The translations under genes and the position numbers were made by a program. This document shows positions 7,343-16,522 of a DNA stretch of 64,000 nt, piece after piece. Numbering within the stretch: the stretch's first letter is position 1; every line of letters starts with the position of its first letter. Origin of the DNA: Luteolibacter yonseiensis (GTDB lineage: Bacteria; Verrucomicrobiota; Verrucomicrobiia; Verrucomicrobiales; Akkermansiaceae); the NCBI RefSeq assembly GCF_016595465.1, contig NZ_JAENIK010000008.1, positions 186,001-250,000 of the forward strand, in the 5' to 3' direction. Below the pieces are notes generated by a model, which saw only the letters and a list, made by a program, of their open reading frames with translations, was not told the origin of the DNA and searched no databases.

Positions 7343-8989
7343 TCAGCGGCGGCCCTGCTGGTAAAGTTCCTCGGCCTGGTCGAGGGTGAGTTCGTAAAGA
7401 GTGCCCTTCAACGGCACCACCATCGGAATCCGCCCCAGGTTGGCATCCACGGGGAATTGCTGCAGGAGCCTTGGAGAGCGCTCGAAGATGTCGGGAGGCA
7501 GGGTGATGCGAACCGAGCCTTCGTAGCGGAGCATGCGGGACGAGCGTTCCGTGGCCTGCACCTCCAGTTGCCGGGCATCCAGGGTTTGTGTCATCCGGTC
7601 CATCAAGGACGTGTTTTCCAGCGCCTTGGCACCCCCCGCACGTTTCGCCGCCTGACCCGCCTTGCGCAGGGTGAAATCGAGCGCCTTGTCTTTCTTCGCA
7701 GGTTCGGCAACGACATCCTCGGAGTCCTCGCCATCAAAAATCGGGGTTGCTCCCCCAGTGGCCGCCTTGTTGAGCGACTCCTGGATTTCCTCGGGAGTGG
7801 GAAGCTTCACGGTGAACCCGCCATCGATAGAGAAATGGTCGCCTCCGCTGAGGCTCAGCTCTGTAACACTCATCCCGCCATTCGTCGTCTTCAGCTGGAT
7901 GTATCCCTCGGTGAAGTCCACCCGGTGGTAGTTCCGTACGATGTCCAGATTGGAAAGGGCCTTCAACAAATGCACGCGGTCCCGCAAGGTGAGGGTGTCC
8001 TGTCCGTCCAGAAGAATGCGGCCTTCGAAACCAACCCCTTCGGGCGAGTTTGTCGATCCCGTGACCTTGAAATCTCCGGAGATCGTACCTTCCAGGAAAT
8101 TTCTCATCGCGGGAGCCAGAACGCTGTCGAGGCCCAGTTTCCGGAGTTTCGCCACCCCGTCGATCGTCGGACGCTCGCCACCGGTCACCCTCGTTCCGGA
8201 CAAATCCACCGTTCCCTCACCCCGGCGGAATTCCGCCTTTTCAAACACCATTCCCTCCGGGTCGCAGGCGATCGTCAGGTTGACGATGCTCAGATCCGTC
8301 AGCCAGTTTTGGGAAAATTTGCCGCCGGTGAACATCAGCTTCATGCCGGTGGCCGAGTTCTGGATTTTCAGGTTGCTGCCGGTGATCTCACCGCGGGTCC
8401 TGTCGGAGTAGCCCCAGCTCAGGGAAGCTTCCGCGATTTCGTATGCGTTCGTCGTCACGCCGCCCGACCGGGTGAAGAGGGCCTTGGACAGCATTTGCGC
8501 GGACTCAGCATCGTCCGCTCCCGCGCGCAGTTCCATATCCAGCCGCGAGATGAAAACCGTGCCGGTGTCCCAGTTGTTCGAAAAGCCGTCCAGCAGGTTC
8601 ATTTTCCCCCGGAGGTTTCTTGCCTCCAGCCGGGTGAAAAACGTCTCATTTCCACCTTCGGCGGCGATCTGCTGGATATTGAACTCCCCTTGGGCGCGGC
8701 CGAACCCCTTGAGCTCGGCCTCGGTCGCGTGAAGCCCGGCCTTGAGCTTGTCCTGCAGGCCTGCCCTGAATTTCTCGGACTCCAGCCGCTTCATCAGATA
8801 AACCCAGCCGCATGCGGCGACGATGAGGAGGAAGACCAGCCCCCGGAAACCCATTCTCAACAAATGGAACATCACGGTTCCCTTCGAACCACTGCCCGAC
8901 ATCGAATAACGGATCTGGAACCAGAAACCCTGATTTGACACCCACTGGCTCAGGCGCTCGTTGAAATTTTGCGATTGCTCGGACTCCAT
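7343..8989 (-). CDS. Single-pass membrane-anchored protein with a large periplasmic AsmA-like domain
   Basis: From the ATG at 8989 the protein has 548 residues: a short cytoplasmic N-terminus, one transmembrane segment (about 48-66, LVFLLIVAACGWVYLM), and a long extracytoplasmic part rich in alternating beta strands (GEITGSNLKIQNS, ISGDFKVTGSTN, FEGRILLDGQDT). A late Lys/Ala-rich insert (about 430-460) precedes a final beta segment. The repeated strand pattern and anchor recall the AsmA/TamB-like or DUF3971 lipid-bridge proteins, but I cannot name a family with certainty. It is divergent from scpA. An in-frame start 42 nt upstream is less likely because it precedes no extra feature. Confidence 0.75.
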   Translation of the reverse strand: MESEQSQNFNERLSQWVSNQGFWFQIRYSMSGSGSKGTVMFHLLRMGFRGLVFLLIVAACGWVYLMKRLESEKFRAGLQDKLKAGLHATEAELKGFGRAQGEFNIQQIAAEGGNETFFTRLEARNLRGKMNLLDGFSNNWDTGTVFISRLDMELRAGADDAESAQMLSKALFTRSGGVTTNAYEIAEASLSWGYSDRTRGEITGSNLKIQNSATGMKLMFTGGKFSQNWLTDLSIVNLTIACDPEGMVFEKAEFRRGEGTVDLSGTRVTGGERPTIDGVAKLRKLGLDSVLAPAMRNFLEGTISGDFKVTGSTNSPEGVGFEGRILLDGQDTLTLRDRVHLLKALSNLDIVRNYHRVDFTEGYIQLKTTNGGMSVTELSLSGGDHFSIDGGFTVKLPTPEEIQESLNKAATGGATPIFDGEDSEDVVAEPAKKDKALDFTLRKAGQAAKRAGGAKALENTSLMDRMTQTLDARQLEVQATERSSRMLRYEGSVRITLPPDIFERSPRLLQQFPVDANLGRIPMVVPLKGTLYELTLDQAEELYQQGRR

Positions 8990-9090
8990 AATTCTACTCG
9001 GCTTCGACGCCGCGAGTAAATCCGCTCGCACCCTATGAGGCGAGGCAAATTTCCTCGCACTCGTCCACCCGAACCTCTACCAACCGCCCC

Positions 9091-9870
9091 GTGGAAGCCA
9101 CCGACTACAAAGTCCGCCTCGAAATCTTCGAAGGCCCCCTCGATCTGCTGCTCTATCTCATCAAAAAGGACGAGGTGGACATCCATTCGATCTCAATCGA
9201 GCGCATCACCCGGCAGTATCTGGACTACATCAACACCTTCAAACTGCTGAACATCGACCTCGCTTCCGAGTTCATCGTCATGGCGGCGAACCTGATGTAT
9301 CTGAAAAGCCGGACCCTGCTTCCCCGTGTCGACCAACCGCCGGAGGAAGACGCGGAGGACGACGATCCGCGCTGGGAGCTGATCCGGCAGCTCATCGAAT
9401 ACAAGAAGTTCAAGGATGCCGCCGGTTTCCTCAGCCTCAAGGAAATGGAACAGGAAGGCAGCTTCGCCCACCAACCGGACGCGGCGGACGCTCCTGTGGA
9501 AGAGCCGCCCGCGTTGGCGGAGGTCTCGATCTTCGACCTGATCCGCGCGTTCCAGAACGTGTTGAAACGCTTCGAGGAATCGCACGATTTCGGCGACATC
9601 ATCGACGACCGCTACACGGTCTCGGACAAGATCGAACTGCTGCTCGGTCATTTCAAACCCGGAGAATCGCGGCGTTTTGAAACACTTTTCCAGTCCGCCA
9701 CGACCAAGGCGGAAGTCATCGTCACATTCCTCGCGCTGCTGGAGCTGATGAAGTTGAACCAATTCATCGTCCGCCAGAACGAGCTGCTCGGAGACATCGT
9801 CATCGAGCGGCGCGACAACCAGTCCGTTGCCGCGCTGGAAGCCGCGGAGGTGGGTGCGGATTACGCGTGA
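9091..9870 (+). CDS. scpA: Segregation and condensation protein A
   Basis: The 259-residue protein has the ScpA signature EIFEGPLDLLLYLIKKDEVD at 9-28, then IERITRQYLDYI and MAANLMYLKSRTLLP, and the C-terminal winged helix (FLALLELMKLNQFIVRQNELLGDI). ScpA is the kleisin that closes the SMC ring with ScpB to compact and segregate chromosomes. The start is GTG at 9091; no in-frame ATG occurs before the conserved N-terminus. scpB is not adjacent, unlike in many genomes. The acidic linker near 90-105 (PPEEDAEDDD) is normal for kleisins. Confidence 0.95.
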   Translation: MEATDYKVRLEIFEGPLDLLLYLIKKDEVDIHSISIERITRQYLDYINTFKLLNIDLASEFIVMAANLMYLKSRTLLPRVDQPPEEDAEDDDPRWELIRQLIEYKKFKDAAGFLSLKEMEQEGSFAHQPDAADAPVEEPPALAEVSIFDLIRAFQNVLKRFEESHDFGDIIDDRYTVSDKIELLLGHFKPGESRRFETLFQSATTKAEVIVTFLALLELMKLNQFIVRQNELLGDIVIERRDNQSVAALEAAEVGADYA

Positions 9871-9901
9871 GGAGGCGAAGAACCCTCCCACATGCGAAAA
9901 G

Positions 9902-9922
9902 CCCGGTGGAACCGGGTTATTT
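9902..9922 (+). terminator. Intrinsic terminator of scpA
   Basis: CCCGGT-GGA-ACCGGG (9902-9916) is a perfect six-base stem followed by TTATTT. It lies 32 nt after the scpA stop and between convergent genes. Confidence 0.7.
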
Positions 9923-9940
9923 CCGGGCCTTCAACACCAC

Positions 9941-10513
9941 TCAGTTCACTTCGAGAACGACATCATCCTCCGTCCACAACGCGCGGTCCGGCCCCGCCGA
10001 CCTCACGTCGATTTGACGCGAGGTGACCGGGTGGAAAAAATACGGCGCACCCCAGCGATCCAATAGTTCGCCGTTTTTCGCAAACGCCGGATGGTCGGGA
10101 GGCAGGACCGCGAAACCCTTGAAGTTTTTCCCCGCCAGCGCCCCGGCGATTTCCTCGTTCAGACCGCCATCGGGATTCAGCCCGTTGTTGGCCTTGCGGA
10201 AAATCGTGAGCAGGAGTTCGACGATTTCGAGATCCTCCTGCGGACTGGTTTCGCCGGAGTTGAGCCTCCGCGCGATTTCGGCGGCGTCGGGCAGCAGGTA
10301 GATCCGGGCCGGGGTCGTGGGTTGCAGGATGAGGGGCTGGGTATTCTCCGACGCCGGGTGAGGAGCCGGCTCCGGCAGCTCCGGAGCCACCGGGTCCGCT
10401 TGGCGGCCTGGAGTGAAACTCCGCTGATCTTCTTCCCGCAACCACGCGACCAGACCGATCGCGAGGAGAAGGAGACCAACGGAGAGGAGCGTGACGGGTT
10501 TCTTGCGTGACAT
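9941..10513 (-). CDS. Single-pass protein with a pseudopilin GspG-like C-terminal motif
   Basis: The 190-residue protein starts with Lys/Arg and a membrane helix (about 7-25), then a Pro-rich linker. The C-terminal part, LLDRWGAPYFFHP followed by SAGPDRALWTEDDVV, resembles the calcium-loop end of type II secretion major pseudopilins (D-x-WG-x-PY ... S-x-GPD ... DD). It lacks the N-terminal prepilin motif, so it is not itself a standard pseudopilin. It lies 9 nt behind the DUF1501 gene as the third member of a DUF1800-DUF1501 operon, suggesting a role with those exported proteins. Function unknown. Confidence 0.75.
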   Translation of the reverse strand: MSRKKPVTLLSVGLLLLAIGLVAWLREEDQRSFTPGRQADPVAPELPEPAPHPASENTQPLILQPTTPARIYLLPDAAEIARRLNSGETSPQEDLEIVELLLTIFRKANNGLNPDGGLNEEIAGALAGKNFKGFAVLPPDHPAFAKNGELLDRWGAPYFFHPVTSRQIDVRSAGPDRALWTEDDVVLEVN

Positions 10514-10522
10514 GACCGCGTC

Positions 10523-12037
10523 TCAGAGGAAGCCCAGGTTCGCGCTGCCGCCGAAGGGATTCTCAAACCGTGAAAGGTTCGGAAAAATATCCGCGAGGTA
10601 GTTGGCATCGACGCCCAGCCAGTTCGCGGAAACAGCCGCATATTGGTCCACCGAGGTCGTCGGTATCCATCTACCCCGGTTGCTCGACCCGGCGTCCAGC
10701 CCCGCGCCCAGAGCGAGGGAAGGAAAGGAACCGTAGATCTGCCCGCCATTCACCGGACCGCCGAGGACGATCTGGTGGCCGCCCCAGCCGTGATCGGACC
10801 CGGCCGTGGCAGCATCCTGACCGTTGGGCGTGAGGGTGCGGGTGAAGTCCGAGTGGGTGATGGTGACCACATTATCGTTCACCCCGAGCGCCTTGAGGGT
10901 CTCGTTGAATGCCTTGAGACTGTTGCCGAGCTCTCCCAGCAGATTGTTCTGTGCGTCGAGCTGGTCCTGGTGCGTGTCGAAGCCGCCGATGCTGGCGAAG
11001 AAGATCTGGCGGCTGTTGCCCAGACTGACACGGCCCGCGATGAGTTTCGCGATCGATTTCAGCTGATCGCCGAGGGGCGACTGGGCGTTCGCGAACTGTG
11101 CGTCGAAATCCACGCCCGAGGTCGCCGCAGCCGTGAGGGCCGCTCCGATGAGCCCCTCGTTCGCGCGGGCCCGTTTCACCACTTTCGCATGGTCGTCATC
11201 AAGCAGGTGCTGGTACGTATGGTTGGTGATGTCGTCGAAGGCCTTGAGCCGCTTGCCGGTGAGGCTTGTCTTGTAAGTTCCATCCGTATTGAGCGCGGCA
11301 CCATAAGGACCGCTGGCATTGCTGTAGCCGGCCAATGGAATGGCCCCCTCCGGAGTGACGGCATACTGCACCTCCTGATCCGCCACCTGCAGGCTGTTGA
11401 TGCCGGCCAGGCTGACGGAAAGCGACACCTGCCCCTGCGCATGTCCCTGCGAGGCCAGCAGATCGGCAACCCGTCCGCCCCAGCCACGGCTGAAAGGCTG
11501 GTCCGGCACCGAACTCTGCCACTGGACCTGTTGGTCCGAATGCGAGAAAAGCTGTGGTGGCAGGGGCACCGTACCCGCGTTGTATTGGGCGCGCGTGGTC
11601 GGATGCACCAGAGTGCCCACGTTTGCCACGAAGGCCAGCTCTCCGCTGTTGAAAAGATCCGCGATCCCTCCCGCCGCGGGGTGAGTGCCGTAGTCCGCGC
11701 CGCCACCGGTCAACGGAATGGAGGCCGGCTGTCCGGCGACGTAGGCAGGATCATTCGAGTCGAGGATCTTGAGCACGCCGCGGGCGGTCTTGTATTGTTC
11801 GTAGGAGCCGTGGGTGCGGCGCGGGATGAGCAGGTTGTTCGAGTCGTTCCCGCCGAAGAGGAACAGCACGACCAGAGCCTTGTAGCCTCCCGCCGGTGTG
11901 GTCTGGGCCAGCGCGGAGTTCACCAGCCGGAGATGGGCCAGGGTGTTCACCACTCCTGTGATGCCGAGCGAGGCGCAGGCGGACTGCCGGAGGAACGAGC
12001 GGCGGGAAAAGAAGGAGTTGTTGTCTTGGGATTTCAT
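10523..12037 (-). CDS. DUF1501 family exported protein (alkaline-phosphatase-like fold)
   Basis: The 504-residue protein has a Tat-type leader (RRSFLRQSACASLG near 12-25). Family motifs follow: LVVLFLFGGNDSNNLLIP, HPAAGGIADLFNSGELAFVANVGTL in the early domain, IGGFDTHQDQ in the middle and TITHSDFTRTLTPNG ... SDHGWGGHQIVLGG late. DUF1501 proteins are distant relatives of the alkaline phosphatase/sulfatase superfamily and are almost always paired with DUF1800, as here (36 nt downstream of it). The biochemical role of the pair is not established to my knowledge; the leader implies export after folding. Confidence 0.92.
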   Translation of the reverse strand: MKSQDNNSFFSRRSFLRQSACASLGITGVVNTLAHLRLVNSALAQTTPAGGYKALVVLFLFGGNDSNNLLIPRRTHGSYEQYKTARGVLKILDSNDPAYVAGQPASIPLTGGGADYGTHPAAGGIADLFNSGELAFVANVGTLVHPTTRAQYNAGTVPLPPQLFSHSDQQVQWQSSVPDQPFSRGWGGRVADLLASQGHAQGQVSLSVSLAGINSLQVADQEVQYAVTPEGAIPLAGYSNASGPYGAALNTDGTYKTSLTGKRLKAFDDITNHTYQHLLDDDHAKVVKRARANEGLIGAALTAAATSGVDFDAQFANAQSPLGDQLKSIAKLIAGRVSLGNSRQIFFASIGGFDTHQDQLDAQNNLLGELGNSLKAFNETLKALGVNDNVVTITHSDFTRTLTPNGQDAATAGSDHGWGGHQIVLGGPVNGGQIYGSFPSLALGAGLDAGSSNRGRWIPTTSVDQYAAVSANWLGVDANYLADIFPNLSRFENPFGGSANLGFL

Positions 12038-12073
12038 GATGATGAAGGGACGAAGGGATGAAATGAGACGGAT

Positions 12074-15000
12074 TTACTTCTGGTTGACGTATTCCGGCGA
12101 GGTGGCCAGCAGGTAGAGCAGCTCCTTGACCCGAACCGCGGTGGTGGTCGCGGGGTCCAGCGAAGCGACCGTGTCCAGCGTGATGCTGCGTGGATTCGGC
12201 GTGGCCGCGGAACCGTAGCTGTTCTTGAAGTTCCCTGCGGTGAGAAGCAGGTCGAGCTGATCCAGCACCACGGTGGATGCCTGCGCCACCGTGTCACCGG
12301 CGGTGATCCGGGCGTCGTAGAGCTGTTCGTAAACAGTCCGGTCGAGCTTCACGTTTTCCTCCAGATCATCCGTGGAGCCGACGAGGCGGTTCACGTTCTG
12401 GCCATTGTTGTTCTGGATGAGGGTATTCGCGTAGTTCGTCGTGCGGATCACGCTGGTTTCCGTGCTGAGCTGGAGCTCGGGTGCCACCAGTCCGGCGGCG
12501 GCGAGCGAACCGCCGGGGTTGAAGCCGGGGAGGAACCAGTTGAAAACCGTCGGCGCGTTCTGCGGCGTCTGGGCGAGCTGGTCATCGGTATTCGGATAGC
12601 GGTAGAGCGTGGTGCCTGCGGGGAAGTTGTTCAGCTGCCCTGACGGATAGCCGAACGAAGTGAGGGCCGAGAGCGGGAGGGTGGATTTTCCGTCCAGCGC
12701 GCGGATCAGCTGCAGATAACGAATGATCGGTTCCTTCTGTTTTCCGTAGCCGACCTGGTTCACGAGCGTCAGGTCGCGGGCCTCGGGATCGAGAAGGATC
12801 GCCTTGATGACGGCTTTCAGGTTTCCACGGGTGCCGGAGCCGTTGTTCTCGAATTTCTGGGCGACGCGATAGACATACCCACGGCTCGGGTTCGAGGTGA
12901 CCAGGCGCTGGATGAGCTGGCGGCTGATGAACGGCCCGACGTTCGGGTGGGCGTAGATGATGTCCAGCGCCGCGGCGAGGTCGTCCTGGCCGCTGAGCCC
13001 GGCGGCGATGCTTGTCCCGAGCACGGTTTTCGCACCGGTGTCATGGTAGGCGGCGAAGTTTTTCAGCGGGTTGGTCCATGATGCCTGGTAGTAGGCAGGG
13101 CCGTTCCCTTGGAAAAAGTTCGTGTTGTCCTGCTCGGGATACCCCGCACCCGCGGTGCCGTTTTTCTTGCTGAAACTCCAGCCGGTGAAAACCCGGGCGA
13201 GGTTGGTGATGTCGTCATTGCCATACGTGGCGATCGGCAGGCCATCGCCGCCCAGCTTCAACGATCCGTCCGGATGGAGCTGCACCAGCCCGATCGAGAA
13301 AAGCTGGAGGATCTCGCGGGCATAGTTTTCGTCCGGACTGATGAGCACGTTGCCACTGCCATCGGTCACGGTTTTCTGGTTCTGCAGGTGGCTGAGGTAT
13401 TTCCCCATCACCGGGCTCTTGCTCACATCCCCCAGCAGGCTGCGGAAGCCGCCGTCCGCCTTCGCACCCAACTGGTCGTAATAATTCGCCAGGCCGTAAT
13501 GCCTGCTGCGGAGCAGCGCCAGTTCCTCGGACACCACGAAGATCTCGCTCAGCGCGAAAGCCGTCCGCTGCCGGAGCTGGTCCTTCGCCTTGGCGGAAAT
13601 GAGCCACCAGCCCCTGCGGCGGTTGTGGTAGTCCACCTCGTTGTTGGTGGTGAAATTCGAGGGAGATGCCCCGCGCAGATTCCACTCGTGGGCGTCGGCC
13701 GCCTGCGTGTAGTCCAGCAACCGTGTCTGGCCGAGAGCGAACTGGGCCTCGATCCATGCGGCGTATCCGGCGATGCGGTCACCGGCGTGGGTCGTCTGGA
13801 TCGAATCCACCAGCGCGTCGATTTCCGGCTTGGTCGCGCCGAATGTCGCCTGTGTCAGGAAGCGGGAGACATCACGGGTCAGCGCATCCCCCGTCAGGAC
13901 CGCCGGTGCGGGCGCGGCGGGCGGCGGGGTGAAAGTGCTTGAGCCGGTCTGGAGGCCGAAGGTGCCCGCGATCTCTCCCGCCGGATAGGTGCCGGTACCG
14001 ATGTTCAGGTAGATCCATTTTCCACCGCTCTGGAACAAGCCGTCGACAAGATCCTGCCCGGCCAGCGCGCCGACCGGATTGACGGTCCACGTTTCATTGA
14101 TGACCTGTCCGATCGGCAGGGTGGGACGCAGTTCCTGTCCGATGCCGGAGGTCACTCCGTAACGGATGTAGGCGTTCACCTGGTTGGAGGTGAGGCCGCT
14201 GAAGCCGAGGTTCACCCGCGCCACGGTTTTCGAACCGTTGAGGTAGAGCGTCGCGATGCCGGAGGCATACGTCTGGGCGGTGCCCTGGCGTGTCAGATAG
14301 GCGACGAACAACTGCTCGTTTTGAGCCGTGTCTGTCGCGTCCTTGATTTTCACCGCCGCCGTGGATGGCGAGCCGAGGGAATAGGCGGCTCCGGACGAAA
14401 GCGTGAGCGCCACGGTTTCCGGATATTCGTTCAGCGAATCCAGCACGGGAACGATGAAGATGGTCCGCACGCTTTCCCCCGCCGCGAAGGAGATCGATCC
14501 GGTGAGCGTGTTTCCGCGATCATCCTTCACCACATAGTCGCCCGCCGAAGCGGTGCCGGTGAGCGCGAAGGAAACCGTTGCCGGTGCGACTCCTCCGCTG
14601 CGGGTGATGAGGAACGCGGCACGTCCGCCTTCTTTCTCGAAAGCATCCGGAACCGACGCCGCAACGGTCAGGGTGCCGGCCCCGTTCGCCACATTCGGAT
14701 TCGTGCCGTAGGTCTGCTCCGCAAGATTGCCCAGTCCGTCTCCATCTGGGTCGAGCGCTCCATCGGCGGAGTTGTTCGGATTCAGGCCGTTCGCCAGTTC
14801 CCATGTGTCCGGCAGCCCGTCCTCATCCGTGTCCAACGCGCCGGAAACCGCGAGGAATCCCGCCTTTTCCGCCGTGTGTGCGATGTTCACCTCCAGCGAG
14901 GTTTCTTCCTGCAATCGAAGATCCGCCCCTCCGGCGGTCAGGTTCGCGAAGCGGGGCGTCACCGGATCCGCATCATTCCGCGTCTGCGGATCCGCGAACA

Positions 15001-16522
15001 GGAAAGGTTCGGCAAGCTTCCGGGCGAAAACCAGCGGCCTGAAAAACTCGGTCACGTCAGCGGCCGTCACGCCCGCATGAACGGAGAGATAGGGCGGAGT
15101 GACCAACCGGCCATTGCCTTGCTCGACCGCCAGATAATGCACCGTTTCGTCGGCATGGGTCTGATCCTGCGCCGACTCCTCTTCCAGTCTGACCGAAAAT
15201 CCGGTGGCCGTGACTCCGCTGAGGCGCGACTTCACCGCGCTGCTCCCATTCCTCGTGACGGTCTGCGTCAGCACCGCCGGAGCCGCTGCGAATGCTTCCG
15301 CAAACGTCCGCGCCGACGGGGTGTTGTTCACCAATGTGGACCGGCCGAACTGCCACTGCAGTCCGCCGATGACATACGTCCCCTCCTCCGCCACGACATA
15401 GTGGACCTGCTCCTGCGCGTGGATGCCGTCTTGGAAATCCCATTCGTCGAACTGCCACTCGAAACCGGTCGAGGTGACGTTCCGCACCCGCACTCCCACG
15501 GGTTCCGGATCGTTCTGCGTCGCGGGTCCGAAGACTACCACCGGGTTTGCGTAGCTCTTGGCGAATGTCACCGTCTGCCAGGTTCCCGCAGCCGCCTGCG
15601 CCTGCACCAGCTCGCCGAATTGCAGCTTCGAGCGCAGTTCTCCCGCCGTTTCACCGAGCACGAGGTAACCCACGTTTTCCGCGTTATGTGTGGTTTCCGT
15701 CGCTGCGGATTGCTCCTCCTGCAGGAAGATCTCAACCCCGGTTTTCGTCAGGTTCCGCTGGCGGACCACAAAGGGATCGCTGCCGTTCGCCGTCTGCCCC
15801 TGGGCGAAAATGAGCGGCTGCCGCACCGTGCCGCCGAAGGTGATAGGCTTCCATGCATCCGTCACATTCGCCGCGGTCCTGACCGCTTGGAAAGATGTTC
15901 CGTCCAGTGTTCCGCTGGCTTGGGCGATGGCGATCCAGCCCACCGATTCATTCGACAGCGCGGCGGTGTCGGATTCCTGGGTGAGCGCCTTCACCTGGAA
16001 ATTGGTGGTGGTGACCGCCTGCACCCGGCTGGTCACCGCCTTGGCATTCGCCACCGATTCGACCTGGGCCAGCACGATGGGAGTCGTGGTGAAGCCCGTG
16101 CCGAGGGCCACCGTCTGCGCCGTGCGCGTCACCCCTGTCGTCCGGCCCGCTTTCCAGGTCTGCCCATCGATGGTGTGCGTGCCCGGTTCGATCGCAAGGT
16201 AGTTCAAGGTCTCCTGGCCGTGCACCCCGTCGAGATAGTCCCATTCGTCGATCTGGTATTCGAAACCCGTCGCGCTCACATTGCGGACGCGGGCTGCGAA
16301 GCCGGCCGGATCCAGATGGGTCGGCGTGCCCAACACCACCACCGGCACAGCCGGAAACGGAGTGATGAACGTCACGGTTTTCCACGTTCCGGCATTCGGC
16401 TGTGAAAATGTGAGGGATCCGGATTCATATTTCGGGACGGCGGCGGCGATTGCGGAGATTCCGATCGACAACAACGAGGTAAGGAAGACGGCATTGCGCC
16501 GCCCGGATAAGGGATGGGTCAT
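12074..16522 (-). CDS. Giant exported DUF1800 protein with six lectin-like repeats, TSP3-like, Calx-beta and CHRD segments
   Basis: The protein has 1482 residues. Approximate order: signal peptide 1-28; six repeats of 80-93 residues (35-561); Ca-binding thrombospondin-type-3-like segment with DTDEDGLPDTWE and DPDGDGLGN (563-605); Calx-beta-like domain (615-720); CHRD-like domain with GTYPAGEIAGTF (725-860); DUF1800 from about 880 to the end (ATFGATKPEID, ENYAREILQLFSIGL, NDDITNLARVFTGWS, HPNVGPFISRQLIQRLVTSNPS). The repeats share GTWxTVTF, PVVVxG, RVRNVxxTGFE and EWD blocks and resemble H-type lectin modules. DUF1800 alone is usually about 500 residues, so the N-terminal 880 are an adhesive extension. 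It is the first gene of a three-gene operon; cell-surface display is inferred. Confidence 0.9.
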   Translation of the reverse strand: MTHPLSGRRNAVFLTSLLSIGISAIAAAVPKYESGSLTFSQPNAGTWKTVTFITPFPAVPVVVLGTPTHLDPAGFAARVRNVSATGFEYQIDEWDYLDGVHGQETLNYLAIEPGTHTIDGQTWKAGRTTGVTRTAQTVALGTGFTTTPIVLAQVESVANAKAVTSRVQAVTTTNFQVKALTQESDTAALSNESVGWIAIAQASGTLDGTSFQAVRTAANVTDAWKPITFGGTVRQPLIFAQGQTANGSDPFVVRQRNLTKTGVEIFLQEEQSAATETTHNAENVGYLVLGETAGELRSKLQFGELVQAQAAAGTWQTVTFAKSYANPVVVFGPATQNDPEPVGVRVRNVTSTGFEWQFDEWDFQDGIHAQEQVHYVVAEEGTYVIGGLQWQFGRSTLVNNTPSARTFAEAFAAAPAVLTQTVTRNGSSAVKSRLSGVTATGFSVRLEEESAQDQTHADETVHYLAVEQGNGRLVTPPYLSVHAGVTAADVTEFFRPLVFARKLAEPFLFADPQTRNDADPVTPRFANLTAGGADLRLQEETSLEVNIAHTAEKAGFLAVSGALDTDEDGLPDTWELANGLNPNNSADGALDPDGDGLGNLAEQTYGTNPNVANGAGTLTVAASVPDAFEKEGGRAAFLITRSGGVAPATVSFALTGTASAGDYVVKDDRGNTLTGSISFAAGESVRTIFIVPVLDSLNEYPETVALTLSSGAAYSLGSPSTAAVKIKDATDTAQNEQLFVAYLTRQGTAQTYASGIATLYLNGSKTVARVNLGFSGLTSNQVNAYIRYGVTSGIGQELRPTLPIGQVINETWTVNPVGALAGQDLVDGLFQSGGKWIYLNIGTGTYPAGEIAGTFGLQTGSSTFTPPPAAPAPAVLTGDALTRDVSRFLTQATFGATKPEIDALVDSIQTTHAGDRIAGYAAWIEAQFALGQTRLLDYTQAADAHEWNLRGASPSNFTTNNEVDYHNRRRGWWLISAKAKDQLRQRTAFALSEIFVVSEELALLRSRHYGLANYYDQLGAKADGGFRSLLGDVSKSPVMGKYLSHLQNQKTVTDGSGNVLISPDENYAREILQLFSIGLVQLHPDGSLKLGGDGLPIATYGNDDITNLARVFTGWSFSKKNGTAGAGYPEQDNTNFFQGNGPAYYQASWTNPLKNFAAYHDTGAKTVLGTSIAAGLSGQDDLAAALDIIYAHPNVGPFISRQLIQRLVTSNPSRGYVYRVAQKFENNGSGTRGNLKAVIKAILLDPEARDLTLVNQVGYGKQKEPIIRYLQLIRALDGKSTLPLSALTSFGYPSGQLNNFPAGTTLYRYPNTDDQLAQTPQNAPTVFNWFLPGFNPGGSLAAAGLVAPELQLSTETSVIRTTNYANTLIQNNNGQNVNRLVGSTDDLEENVKLDRTVYEQLYDARITAGDTVAQASTVVLDQLDLLLTAGNFKNSYGSAATPNPRSITLDTVASLDPATTTAVRVKELLYLLATSPEYVNQK
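14840..16420 (-). repeat. Six-fold protein-coding repeat array, ABC-ABC order
   Basis: This part of the DUF1800 gene encodes repeats at residues about 35-122, 123-210, 211-303, 304-395, 396-475 and 476-561. Repeats 1 and 4 are closest to each other (TWxTVTF, RVRNV, TGFExQxDEWD, DGxHxQE). Repeats 2 and 5 share a shorter form, and repeats 3 and 6 share an RLQEE/FLQEE strand and an N-AEKAG/AENVG end. This suggests duplication of an ancestral three-repeat block. Confidence 0.7.

Noticed and set aside
7313-8938. Plus-strand open frame of 541 codons
   Set aside because: Antisense to the anchored AsmA-like gene; no domain and atypical composition.
14321-16405. Long plus-strand open frame of 694 codons
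   Set aside because: Antisense to the DUF1800 gene; Arg-rich composition typical of shadow frames in GC-rich DNA.
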